Shown here in pieces: positions 1 to 12,900 of a stretch of 64,000 nucleotides of DNA; position 1 is the stretch's first letter, and each line of letters begins with the position of its first letter. The position numbers were made by a program, and so were the translations under genes. Location of the stretch: contig NW_022098072.1 of NCBI RefSeq assembly GCF_002288925.2, positions 23,885,296 to 23,949,295 of the forward strand. The letters run 5' to 3'. The DNA comes from Delphinapterus leucas (lineage: Eukaryota > Chordata > Mammalia > Artiodactyla > Monodontidae). Under the pieces are notes generated by a model. The model was not told where the DNA came from. It searched no databases and saw only the letters and a program-made list of their open reading frames with translations.

Positions 1-400
1 GACAGACGAATGGATAAAGGAGATGTGGTACATATATACAGCGGAATATTACTCAGCCATAAAAAGGAATGAAATTGAGTCATTTGTTGAGATGTGGATG
101 GATCTAGAGACTGTCATACAGAGTGAAGTAAGTCAGAAAGAGAAAAAGAAATATCGTATATTAACGCATGTATGTGGAACCTAGAAAAATGGTTCGGATG
201 AACCGTTTTGCAGGGCAGAAGTTGAGACACAGATGTAGAGAACAAACGTATGTACACCAAGGGGGGAAAGCTGCGGGGGAGTGTGGATGGTGGTGTGCTG
301 AATTGGGTGATTGGGATTGACATGTATACACTGATGTGTATAAAATTGATGACTAATAAGAACCTGCTGTATAAAAAAAATAAAATTAAATTTAAAAAAA
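1..400 (+). mobile_element. L1 3' end (5' side cut by the window edge)
   Basis: The sequence encodes the C-terminal tail of L1 ORF2 in the plus orientation (aatggataaaggagatgtgg, ggaatattactcagccat), followed by the 3' UTR and an A-rich tail near 375-400. The same segment is present in the opposite orientation in the L1 at 4040-5863. It is antisense to LAMA4. Confidence 0.9.
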
Positions 401-863
401 GAGTACTTTCGTGATGCATTCATCAGAAAATTTCTACTTTAAAAATGTGACATTTATTGATTTTGAATATCAGCTTTATTAAACACACAACTTACAAGTA
501 AAGAGTGAGTAGGATGTATCTAGATTTACACTTTCTACAGAACTTTCTGTGATTATCTGTGCTGAACGAAATGGCAGACATTAGCCATATGTGGTGCTGT
601 TGAGCACATGAAATGTGGCTAATGTGACTGAGGAATTAAATTTTAATTTTATTTCATTTTAAGTAATTTAAATTTAAGTAGCCATGTGTGGCTAGTGGCA
701 ACTGTACAATGAAAGGAACTGAAAAATTCAGTCAACTGATCTTATTTTTACAATTCCAGCTAACTTGATAGATTGAATTGGAGTTGATTATTCTTCTGTG
801 ACACTGAGCTCCTTTTCTAACCTGCTATAAATACTAACCTGAACAAGTCACGTGTGTCCTTAC
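1..863 (-). other. LAMA4: LAMA4 intron 13 (partial)
   Basis: The sequence begins inside an L1 3' end on the plus strand (1-400). The remaining ~460 bp to the exon 13 donor is AT-rich unique or ancient sequence. It includes a degraded segment near 580-700 reading like an old interspersed repeat (gccatgtgtggctagtggcaa). No coding signal was seen. Confidence 0.85.
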
Positions 864-980
864 CTTTATTATGTCATCAAGTTCTGAAAGGATCATCCGA
901 GGCATTGTCAGTGAGTCGGAAGACATCCTCAGAGACTCGTTCACCCCTGCCATCTGTTCCCTCACTCTGTCATGCTGTTT
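864..980 (-). CDS. LAMA4: LAMA4 exon 13: coiled-coil segment, last coding exon in the window
   Basis: Thirty-nine codons, phase 0 at both ends: [20 protein letters not shown] then [19 protein letters not shown]. The acceptor is CTCATGCAG and the donor GTAAGG. The NES sequon aligns with human NMS. The next exon must lie below position 1. This exon is too short and too divergent to be picked up as an isolated open frame, but the flanking splice sites and match to human ([19 protein letters not shown]) make it secure. Confidence 0.94.
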
Positions 981-3900
981 CTGCATGAGGAAGAGCAAGG
1001 GAGAGAGGAAGAAAAGGTCGCTTTAGATAAAGAAGGCATCAGGGATAGTGCTGTCAGCTTGCTGCCACTGCACTCCGACAGATCCAGGTTCCTATCCCAG
1101 ACCCACCAATGAATTGCTGTGCCACTCTGGGTAATTCGACCCGGCCCAGCCTCAGCTTTCTCATTTATAAAATGGAGATAATGAAAGTAAGCACCTCAGG
1201 AGCTTCAAAGAACTTAGTTATGATTATTACTTACAGTGCCACCACATCAAAGAGAGTTGACACTCCAGAGAGGGCCCTTGCCTCTTTCTCCATAAATGTG
1301 AAATGGGGCTAGGGAGATAGCATTGAACAGGCTCTGTATTTGCAGTAATTGAAAACTGAATTAATTCCAAAAAGCATTTATCATGTGCTAACTTTGGGCC
1401 AGGTACAAATAGCTCATTTGGACAGGAATAAAGTATATACAAAAGAATCTTAATGTCCTTTCAAAAATTTAAAATGGCCCTATTATCAAAACATAAAATT
1501 GTGATCTTGCTTCCTCCTACTCTGAGCTCTTTATGTTAGATGCTCAGATGTTCTGAGGAGGGAAATTGCCCAAGTGTGGTTATATTTTTTTCTTCTTTTT
1601 TTTCAGTTTTTTTTTTATTGAAGCATAGTTGATTTACAATGTTGTACCAATCTCTGCTGTACAGCAAAGTGACTCAGTTATACACATGTATACATTCTTT
1701 TTTTAATATTCTTTTCCATTATGGTTTATCACAGGATGCTGAATATAGTTCCCTGTGCTATACATTAGGACCTTGTTGTTTATCCATTCTAAATGTAATA
1801 GCTTGCATCTACCAACCCCAAACTCCCAGTCCATCCCTCTCCCTCCCCCACTCTCCCTTGGCAACCACAAGTCTGTTCTCCATGTCTATGTGTCTGTTTC
1901 TGTTTTGTAGATAGGTTCATTTGTGTCATATTTTAGATTCCACATATAAGTGATATCATGTGGTATTTGTCTTTCTCTTTCTGACTTACTTCACTTAGTA
2001 TGATAATCTCTAGGTCCATCCATGTTGCTGCAAATAGCATTATTTTGTTCTTTTTCATGGCTGAGTAGTATTCCATTGTATATATGTACCACATCTTCTT
2101 CATCCATTCATCTGTTGATGGACATTTAAGTTGTTTCTATGTTTTGGCTATTGTGAATAGTGCTGCTATGAACATAGGGGTGCATGTGTCTTTTTGAATT
2201 ATAGTTTTGTCTGGCTATATTCCCAGAAGTGGGATTGCTGAATCACACAGTAATTCTATTTTTAGTTTTCTGAGGAACCTCCATACCGTTTTCCATAGTG
2301 GCTGTAACAACTTACTTTCCCACCAACAGTGCAGGAGGGTTCCCTTTTCTGCACACCCTCTCCAGCATTTGTTATTTGTAGACTTTTTCTTTTTTTAATT
2401 TTTTAAAGTTAATTTAATTTATTTTTGGCTGCATTGGGTCTTTGTTGCTGCACGCAGGCTTTCTCTAGTTGCAGCGAGCAGGGATACTCTTCGTTGTGGT
2501 GCGCGGGCTTCTCATTGCTGTGGTTTCCCTTGTTGCAGAGCACGGGCTCTAGGCACGTGGGCTCTGTAGTTGCTCTAGGGCGTGCGGGCTTGTTGTGGCA
2601 CTTGGGCTCTACAGTGCAGGCTCAGTAGTTGTGGCACACGGGCTGAGTTGCTTTGCGGCATGTGGGATCTTCCTGGACCAGGGATCAAACCTGTGTCCCC
2701 TGCATTGGCAGGCGGATTCTTAACCACTGCACCACCAGGGAAGTCCCTTTTATTTGTAGACTTTTTAATGATGGCCATTCTGACCAGTGTGAGGTGGTAT
2801 CTCATTGTAGTTTTGATTTGCATTTCTCTAATAATTAGTAATGTTGAGTATTTTTTCATGTGCCTACTGGCCACCTGTTTGTCTTCTTTGGAGAAATGTC
2901 TATTACGATCTTCTGCCCATTTTTCGATTGGGTTGTTCCAAGTGTGGATATATTTTTTGATGAATACTTTAACTTATACTTTGACTCTGGGGTTCTAGAG
3001 TCAGGGATCTTATGATTTTGACGAAATATTGTAGAGCTTCAGAGATTGAAAGCAACACAGAATGAAATTTAACATGCAAAAAGTAAAAGACCCATTTTAT
3101 AATCTGAGTAAAAAATGAGCTGGTTACTTTAGAAATGGTAATTTAAATTAGAGTTGAAATTTTTGTTATGGTATAATCTAGGATATCACAGAAATAATTA
3201 TAAAAGCCTATACTTGAATGACATACTTTAAAACTTTCTAAGTTCATCTTAATGTCTTTTCTCACTCCCTGGACTCTTTTCTGATTTAGTGGAAAAGAAG
3301 AATTAAACCCATCTTCTCCAAATACCTTGCTACAGGGAAAGACATAGGTCTAGGGACAGAAAAGTATCTCATTTGATCATCCTCTTAAAGCAAGAACATT
3401 AAAAAAAATCAATTTCCCCTCAAAATCCATCAAGCTTAATACAGTGCGACTATCTGGGGTTAATTGTTCTTGTCTTCACAAGGAGAGGTAGTTAATACAG
3501 CTCTACACAAAAGCAATATTTTAAAGTATGTAAGGAAGGGAGGTCAAAAAGATTGGTATTATCTAGCTGTCTCAGAGCAGTTTTCCTGTTATAGAGTTTG
3601 AGATATGACCCCTTCCAGAAGCGCTTCTATCTGAGTTGCCTTAATGGAACACAGCTAACACCCTGAAGTAACAACCAAACTTCAAAGCCACGTGTGAACA
3701 GCACTGCCTGATAAGCTCATTGGCAGTAGTTGGAAAATGATATGCTTCAAATTAAAGGGTTTCTGTCATTTACCAGATATAGCATTAGACAGAAATGAAT
3801 AAAATTAGCTTTGAAACAAAGATATCCCACAGAAAGATGGACAATTTGAACAAAAGAAAGTTTAGAAACTAATAATTAGTGAAAACGACAATAATTAGCA

Positions 3901-6900
3901 CTATTTAGCATGCTTCAGTATCCATTTCACATATGCAAAAAATAAAACAAAGTTTCCTGACACTTAAAAAGAGATAGAAACAGTCTTGGGAAGGTGGAGC
4001 TTTGGAGTTTTTGAGAATACCTAAACAGACAGAATCTCATTTTCTTTTTTTAAATTTTAAAAATTTATTTATTTTTTTATACAGCAGGTTCTTATTAGTC
4101 ATCAATTTTATACACATCATTGTATACATGTCAATCTCAATCGCCCAATTCATCACACCCGCCCCCACGGCTTTCCCCCCTTGGTGTCCATACCTTTGTT
4201 CTCTACATCTGTGTCTCAATTTCTGCCATGCAAACTGGTTCATCTGTACCATTTTTCTAGGTTCCACATATATGCGTTAATATACGATGTTTTTCCCTTT
4301 CTGACTTACTTCACTCTGTATGGCAGTCTCTAGATCCATCCACGTCTCAACAAATGACCCAATTTCGTTCCTTTTTATGGCTGAGTAATATTCCGCTGTA
4401 TATATGTACCACATCTCCTTTATCCATTCGTCTGTCGATGGGCATTTAGGTTGCTTCCATGACCTGGCTATTGTAAATAGTGCTACAGTGAACACTGGGG
4501 TGCATGTGTCTTTTTGAATTGTGGTTTTCTCTGGGTATATGCCCAGTAGTGGGATTGCTGGGTCACTTGGTAATTCTATTTTCAGTTTTTTAAGGAACCT
4601 CCATAATGTTCTCCATGGTGGCTGTATCAGTTTACATTCCCACCAACAGTGCAAGAGGGTTCCCTTTTCTCCACACCCTCTCCAGCATTTGTTGTTTGTA
4701 GATTTTCTGACGATGCCCATTCTAATTGGTGTGTGGTGATACCTCACTGTAGTTTTGATTTGCATTTCTCTAATAATTAGTGATGTTGAGCAGCTTTTCA
4801 TGCACTTCTTGGCCATCTATATGTCTTCTTTGGAGAAATGTCTATTTAGGTCTTCTGCCCATTTTTGGATTGGGTTGTTTGTTTTTTTAATATTGAGCTG
4901 CGTGAGCTGTTTATATATTTTGGAGATTAATCCTTTGTCCGTTGATTCGTTTGCAAATATTTTCTCCCATTCTTAGGGTTGTCTTTTCATCTTGTTTATG
5001 GTTTCCTTTGCTGTGCAAAAGCTTTGAAGTTTCATTAGGTCCCATTTGTTTATTTTTGTTTTTATTTCCATTACTGTAGGAGGTGGATCAAAAAAGATCT
5101 TGCTGTGATTTATGTCAAAGAGTGTTCTTCCTATGTTCTCCTCTAAGAGTTTTACAGTGTCTGGTCTTAAATTTAGGTCTCGAATCCATTTTGAGTTTAT
5201 TTTTGTGTATGGTGTTCGGGAGTGTTCTAATTTCATTCTTTTACATGTAGTTGTCCAGTTTTCCCAGCACCACTTATTGAAGAGACTGTCTTTTCTCCAT
5301 TGTGTATCCTTGCCTCCTTTGTCATAGATTAGTTGACCATGGGTGCGTGGGCTTATCTCTGGGCTTTCTATCTTGTTCCATTGATCTATGTTTCTGTTTT
5401 TGTGCCAGTACCATATTGTCTTGATTACTGTAGCTTTGTAGCACAGTCTGAAGTCAGGGAGTCTGATTCCTTCAGCTCCGTTTTTTCCCCTCAAGACTGC
5501 TTTGGCTATTCGGGGTTTTTTGTGTCTCCATACAAATTTTAAGATGATTTGTTCTAGTTCCATAAAAAATGCCATTGGTAATTTGCCAGGGATTGCATTG
5601 AACCTGTAGATTGGTTTGGGTAGTATAGTCATTTTCACAATGTTGATTCTTCCAATCCAAGAACATGGTATATCTCTCCATGTGTTTATATTGCGTTTAA
5701 TTTCTTTCATCAGTGTCTTATAGTTTTCTGCATACAGGTCTTTTGTCTCCTTAGGTAGGTTTATTCCTAGGTATTTTATTCTTTTTGTTGCAATGGTAAA
5801 TGGGAGTATTTCCTTAATTTCTCTTTCAGATTTTTCATCATTGGTGTGTAGGAATGCAAGAGATTAACTCACTTTTATTTAGGAAATTTTACAATGACTT
5901 ACTAAGAGAAAGTGATGACTGAAAATCAGGGCAGAGAACCTAATTTAAGTTGGGTTTGCTGACAATAAACATAGCTAAAGTAATGAGTTTGCTCACAGTT
6001 GCTTCCTATTTTTGACATTGCTTTTTCACTCTAACCTTTATAAATATGTCCAAAGAGGCAGGTGTCTTCCTATCAGAAGATGACCATTCTTGGTGATGAG
6101 TGTGTGCATCACTTGGCACAGAAGTGTGAGCATCACTAGTTCTAAGTCTGGCGGTATGGGCATGCACAAATCCTGGCCCCGTAGGGTGACTGCCTTGGCA
6201 ACCTCTGGCCAAGCCTGGGAATTTTTCTCACCTCTTTGTAATTGTATGACCTTAGCTTGAATTAGACTCCCTATCTCTGCAGCTGCTGACCAGCCAGGCT
6301 GTGAGATCTGCTTTTCAGGCCCTTCCAAAAATTATACACATCTTTACAGGAACATGGTTCCGGGTTGCTTTGGGATTTTTACCGCTCTCAGTATAAAAAA
6401 AGTTAGGCACAGGAATCATGCCTTGTTTACTCAGTTGCAAGAGCAATACATCCAACACAGGTGGACACAAGCACCAGGAACAACTGCATTCTTATCAATG
6501 CACAAGCTCAACAACTACAATGGTTTCAACTTGAGTTTAGGTGTACACACTTATATTAGCAAATTATTGTGGCAAAAAATGTACAGATAATTTTAAAAAT
6601 AAAGATTTAAATGTACCAGTATTAAAAAAAACTGTTTACCAACTGTCCCTTCTTGGCATAACTTCATGTTGTATATGCCCGAAATGCATTTACAGTTAGA
6701 GTGTCCACTGTACCTTGTGATCCCGCTGCCTGGCTGCTGTGGCTCTGTTCATGTCTTCGGCATCCCTGATATGGTCAAGGGCCAGGTCAAGTGACTCCTG
6801 GAGGTCTGACAATTTAGCATTATAGTCGTCCAGCTGCTCCAGGACCACAGGAAACAGAGAGTGAGTATCGTTGTACTGCCGCTGCCAACTCTCAGCCTGG

Positions 6901-9900
6901 CTCAGCACTGGGAAGAAAGGTACATAGGAACTCAGTCTGGGCTTCTCCCTTCTCCTCCCATCCCATCCCGCACTTAGAAAGATGCAAATTCATCAGGGTA
7001 TGTCTTCTTTAGCAATAGCGATTGAAGCTGTTGTTCACAAAAACAGCCCCATCTTTGATATCTGAAGTTTTAAATACTATTTTGTAGGGTTTAGGAGCCC
7101 CTGGACCACCATTAGCTAAAATGGGAGTTGATTAGTTTTCCCATGAAGATTATGCTTTAAGTAGAAATGATGTAACTAAACTAGGTTTATTATTACCAAG
7201 ATTACTAATAATTTGACCATACAAAGGAAACTTGGATATACTACAGTCTTACTATTAGAGACAACCCCAGTTGTTTTGTCTGTTACTGGCAAATGATGTT
7301 CACGACCATTCATTTTCTGTATTCTCTCCAGGCAGCTGTTTTTACTTAGCTCCTTTAGGTCAAACCTAAATCATTATCTTGGAAAGAAGATTAAATGGCA
7401 ATGATATATTCTTAGACTTTGCATATATCTTAATTCTCTGATCAAAGTTACACACATTGATTATGTGCCTTAATTCTATTTTTTCTCCAGGGACTATCAG
7501 TCTGTCTTATTGAGGTTTTCTATTTACTTTCATCACCATGAGCAGAAGATACAAAGTTCATGGCTGAGTTGAGAAAGTGGTTGAAAATGCATTCACTAGG
7601 CGGAAGGCAGCTAAGTAGGATATGTACTTGGTTCCATTTCCCCAGAACAGTCTTGTTAAATCCCAAAATAGGCAAGGAGTGTGAAAGTATCTGGCTGTGA
7701 CATCAGAGCTCCAACCTTCCTGACTGCTGGCCTCATCCTGACTCTGAAATGGGCCTGAGATTCTTCTTTATTTCTTACTGTTTCTAAGACCTTATAAGTT
7801 TGCTATCACAATAGGCCTTTATGTCCAGAATGTTCCTCTTCGAGAATATTCACAGTAAGTTTTAACAGAAGTTGATAGTAACAATTGTAGGAAAATGATC
7901 TAACGTAGGCGTTCCTAACCCTTTCTGTATCATGGGCCCCTTTACAATCTGGTGAAGCCTTCGGAGCCCTTCTTATGTATTTTAAAATGCACAAGATAAA
8001 ATACATAGAATTAAAAAGACCAGTATATTAAAAAAATTGGTAATATAATAATATATGTGCTTCTTTATTAATGCATTAACTAACAAGATTTAGAGGTGAG
8101 ACCAATAACTGCTAAAACTTTGAATTACTGATGAATTTAATGTTGTGAGATTAACAGTAACAACTAAAATATGATATGCAAACCTGGAGCTTCTTTTGTT
8201 GATTGTGTAGATTAAAATGGACACAAATTCTTTGTAACTCTTCCCATCAAGAACGGAGTCTTTTTCCTCACCCTTGAATCTGGACAGTCTTGACCAACAG
8301 AATGAAGATGACATTGCTGAGTTCCAAGGCCAGGCCTCAAGAGACCTTGCCCTTTCCATTCTTGCCCTCCTGGAAGGCTTCTGACATATGAACGAGCCTC
8401 AGCTAGCTTCCTTGAGGATAAAACCCCACATGGAGGGAGAGGCCCAGCCATTTCAACTAAGACCCCAGACATGTGAGTGAGCTCGACCATGTCACACGGA
8501 GCAGAGATGAGCTATCTAGGTTGAGTCCAGCCCAAATTACCAACCTATGAAATCACAAGCAAATAAATGGTTATTGTTTTAAATGAATATGTTTGGGGTG
8601 GACTGTGAGATACTAATTTATAACTGATACAGTGACCAAGTCATAGATTCACTAATACTACTGTGGTTTGTTACCTACATTAATCATTAAAGGAAATGTT
8701 CAATTTCCATTGAAGGCTCAAAGTCATTAAAAAGTCATTCATGGACATTGGAACATGAATGTTGCTGGGCTTGTAGCTTTACTGTCTTCTCAATGAGACT
8801 TCTTATTGTAGTTCTGGTAATTGGTTCCCCTTAGCTTTCCTTCCCTTGTTTTTCACCAACTGCTAAGTTCCTATTTCTTCTCCTCAGGAGTAAAATTTTA
8901 TAGATTCCTTGTGGAATCTCAGCTGTTTCTCAAAAGCTCAAGGTTGGGCCTGGATCTAAAAATCCTGGTCATACAGTCAAGTTGTCCTGAATGACTCCCT
9001 GAGGCCACGTATAAACTCTAAATAACTGAATATTGGGAATTGGTTGCTTTGACCAAATGTTGCCCTGTGACTGGGGGTCCTCTCCTGGACCCACAAAGGA
9101 AGCAGACACATGCTGGGCTCTAGGAGTCGAATACACCTACATTCATAGGCTTCGTCTGCCTCTTCATCCACAAGTTCCCGTTGGGTGAGGAACGGTTGAC
9201 GGCGTCGGATCTCCTCAAGCATCTTCTGGGCCAACACCAGCTTCTCAGAGATTTCCTCAGGGCTAAGTTCCCGATCTTCCCCATAATAGAGCATCTTGTT
9301 GTTGATCTCTGAAAGGAAGGACACGGTGAGAGAAGACAGTAGGGAGAGATGACTGGGCATTTGACAGCGATGTCACTGAAAACACGGACAATGAGGACAA
9401 AGGGAAGGGCTGATCCTAAAATGGAAAGAGAGACTCAGCAAAGACAGCATGCTGATGTTCATGCTGTGAACGTGTTGGCATCAGAGTTCATCATATATTC
9501 CAGGGAGAGGTTAAACCTGAGGAAATCACCCTTCTTTGCTTTTCATTTGGTGTCTTCAGAACAGGAATGGAATTAATACAAAGCCTGCCCTGATTTCAGC
9601 TGAATCTGATTTCTATTCTGATTCAAAACTGTTAATATTTAAGACACACAAATCTGGGGTCTTTGACCAACCTTTTATATAAAATACATAATATGGAGAA
9701 AATGTTCTGAGGTATCTCCTGTCACATGCAGTAGGCATTGGAGATATTAATTGCAATTTAGCCAAGGATTTTACCCAAGCTCTAAGCCAAAATGAGTGTA
9801 TATTGACGGTTGTTTAAACAAGTCTTTCAGATTGTCATACAGACTAGATACAATATAGAGGTTTGCTATAGTAGGATGTGAGTTTTTGCTAATTAATATA

Positions 9901-12900
9901 TACATTTTTTTTGCAATTGCTATTTGCCTTCTGTGGTATGACTGCTTGTCAAGATTGTGCCGTTTTGACTTTGGGTCATTTTCACCCCACATCTGTAAGT
10001 AGGACGGAGAATTTCAGAACCAACAGGGACTGCTGAGGCTCAGAGGCATTAGATGAGTTGTCTGAATACTGGCGGCGCTGAGCAGGCCTCTGGCTCCCTC
10101 TTCCTACTACATATGATCAGATGATAGTTACGTAATTGCCACCTTGTCCTATGGCAGCTCCAGGAGGAAGCATTTTATCTTCCTGGCATAAATGAAATTG
10201 TCTGTCTTTGGTTTACTATGATCTATGTGGTTGGCCAGACAAGATGGGTAAACAACACTGGTCTCACATAAATCATACCAGGATAAGGGCTTGTATTTTA
10301 TATGGATAATAGCTTGAAGGTCACCAGTAGTTATTTTAGAGGTGGTTTGGAGATGGCTGGCAATAAGGAATGACACACTATTGGTGTTGTGAAGCATCCC
10401 TGAACTCTGAAGAGAGGGAGATAAATGGGAGAAGAGGTTTTCAGTGTTGTAAATATTACTGAGAAAGTTTTAGGGAAACCAAGGTATGTTAAAAAAAAAA
10501 AAAGAAAAAAACTTATGAAGGGATTAAATATTCACTTTTCAAGTAAAGTCTAAAATATCAACTCCTGAAATAAACTAAACATAGATACTTTTCCTCAGAT
10601 CTAGCACTTGCAATGCTAGATTTCTTGGCATTTTGATGCAGATATTATATTTACAATATGGCTTATTTTATTTTAGCCACATCTGGTCTAGATTAGAAAA
10701 AGGAAATACAGAGAACAATATTTTTGCCTTTGGTCTTTGAGACTGTTCATATATTATTTTAAAAAAGGTAAGGGGCTTCCCTGGTGGTGCAGTGGTTGAG
10801 AGTCCGCCTGCCGATGCAGGGGACACGGGTTCGTGCCCCGGTCCGGGAAGATCCCACATGCTGCGGAGCAGCTGGGCCCGTGAGCCATGGCCGCTGAGCC
10901 TGCGCGTCCGGAGCCTGTGCTCCGCAACGGGAGAGGCCGCAGCAGTGAGAGGCCTGTGTCCCGCAAAAAAAAAAAAAAAAGGTAAATTATTGTTTCCTCT
11001 TCACATTTCTTTTGTATTTTTTCCTTCTTTCCTATGCCTTAAGGGTCAAATAAGAGGACTTAGATTCTTTCCAAATGAAACAACTTAGAATCAAAATTTG
11101 AGTTACAACAGGAAAGGTGACATTTTTTTCTCAATGGCTTAATAAGATGCTGGCTTTATTTGCTGCCTAGAGGGACATTTATTTCTTAATTAGATGAGAT
11201 CAGCTAATCTAGGTTTAATCTTACTTTTTGAATAAATCAACAGTAACTCTAAAATATTATAGGAAAAGAATATTTTATTCGTAGATGCAAAAGCATGAGA
11301 TAGTGAGGATGGGAGCAGGGGATGTTTGAAATGCATACCATTTGTTTCTATTACATATTATGGGCACCAAAGGAAATACAGCAAAAGATTAATCTTGGCT
11401 CCATACATCCCTTTTCCTGGAATATGTTCTCTATAGCTCAGTGTAAAGATATGAATCTTCCACTGTGGGTCCCTTTACTGTCGTGTGCCCTTGAGATGCA
11501 CCTGGAGTTGTCATCCAGCTCTTAATATATAGGATAATAAAAACTATGGAAACACACAAATACTGTATCTTAGCAGACTGTAACCCAAGGAAATTCTCTT
11601 TATCTTAGAACAAACACAATCGCCTGTTTTCTGTCGGTAAATTGAAGGCTGGTTTTCAGTGTGCTATTAAGATAGTCTTCAAAATGCAGCCTGCACTTGT
11701 GAGAAGTTAGAACACAAATAAGTAAACCCTCAAGAAGAAAGGTAAAGTCTGCTACAATTTTATGCTTTAGGGCAAAGAAATCTTCCACACCCCCTCTTGG
11801 CTTTTCTTCTGGATTGGGGACCAGAGCATGCGGCCTGCCTGGTTCTTGGGAAAGCATTATAGAGACAGTTTAGGACGATTTGGATTAGTGGACAGTTTAC
11901 TGCCACTCTAAAGGCAGTGTTTTCACAGCATATTATTGAGAAAAATGTGACTCCTACTCAACTCTTGCATTTTACAGACAGCACAGCATGTAATTTCCTC
12001 TACCAGAAAGGTATTTTGGCATTCCATTTCTGTGAAATGCCTAGAAAGGGAATGATTTTCTACATTTTTTATTTTTTTGGCCTTGCCGTGCCGAGTCCTA
12101 ACCACTGGACTGCCAGGGAATTCCCTCTACCCTGTGCATTTATTATTGAAAATAGATAGTAAGCAGAGATGAGTGCTCAGAAGTCTCAGGTAAACAAACC
12201 TGAAAGAAGATCTTACATGAGTTTAAACCTATAACACTCTAACAACAGGTCCTGGCACACAATAAACACTAACAGTAGCCACTATTTTTATTGTTGTTAA
12301 TAACATGAAAGATTCCTTGATATGAAGCTAAACCAGAAGAGAATATATTTACCTTGGATTTTATCCCTCACAACATGGGCTTGCTCTGCAAGCTGAGTTG
12401 CGTGGTTAATGGTATCCATGCTTTCCTTCTGAGCCAACTGGCTCTTTCTTGTGGCTTGACTTTCCTATAAATAATCCGCATAAATACCAGATTAAATTTG
12501 CAAGAAGGAAAGGTTGTGTATGTGCATGTGGGGGTGGGTGGGCATAATGTATTCCATAAACATAAATTTCCCTGACATGTGAAAGTTCTAGAATATAGAA
12601 CATGGTCTCAGAAATCATGCATGAAGACAGATGTGATGACCCACTTTAGAATTATAGATGCTATTCCTAAGCCATCAATCACAGTTCAACCCAAACCAAC
12701 CATCTTATATATGTAATTTACCCTCTGAATTTTTATTGTATCTCAAGATGCCAGGCTAGGGAATTAGCCATGTCTGCTGATCAGTTTGTCATTGTGCTGA
12801 CTGAAATGATTAAAGGTTCAAAAGGAAACTTGTTGAGAAAGCAGGCAGATCTCAAAATGCTCCATGCATTCAGTGGCTTCTGGGTGGTCCAGCCACTGCT

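Larger units (their letters stand above)
981..6713 (-). other. LAMA4: LAMA4 intron 12
   Basis: Holds a MIR (1050-1235), a young 5'-truncated L1 with a nested SINE (1570-2958) and a second longer L1 (4040-5863). The 3.0-4.0 kb and 5.9-6.7 kb stretches are AT-rich, with no feature I recognise. Over half of this 5.7-kb intron is L1 sequence oriented in the sense of the gene. Confidence 0.85.
6908..9140 (-). other. LAMA4: LAMA4 intron 11
   Basis: Unique AT-rich sequence from 6.9 to 7.9 kb, then an old hAT-type fragment (7903-8190) abutting an MLT1-type LTR (8205-8635). The final 500 bp up to exon 11 shows nothing I recognise. Confidence 0.8.
9309..12352 (-). other. LAMA4: LAMA4 intron 10
   Basis: Contains one CHR SINE (10772-10980) and a short SINE remnant (12066-12125). 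A 14-nt A-run lies near 10490. The remainder, including 9.3-10.7 and 11.0-12.0 kb, is unclassified AT-rich DNA with no coding signal. Confidence 0.8.

Noticed and set aside
1804..2100. Frame across the 41982-42081 N gap reported as a 98-codon protein elsewhere in the window
   Set aside because: Frames crossing the gap at 41804-42150 depend on unknown bases and lie in L1 3' UTR.
4277..5710. Long minus-strand frames resembling a reverse-transcriptase protein
   Set aside because: They are the C-terminal part of a truncated L1 ORF2, interrupted and without the catalytic domains; annotated as an element, not a gene.
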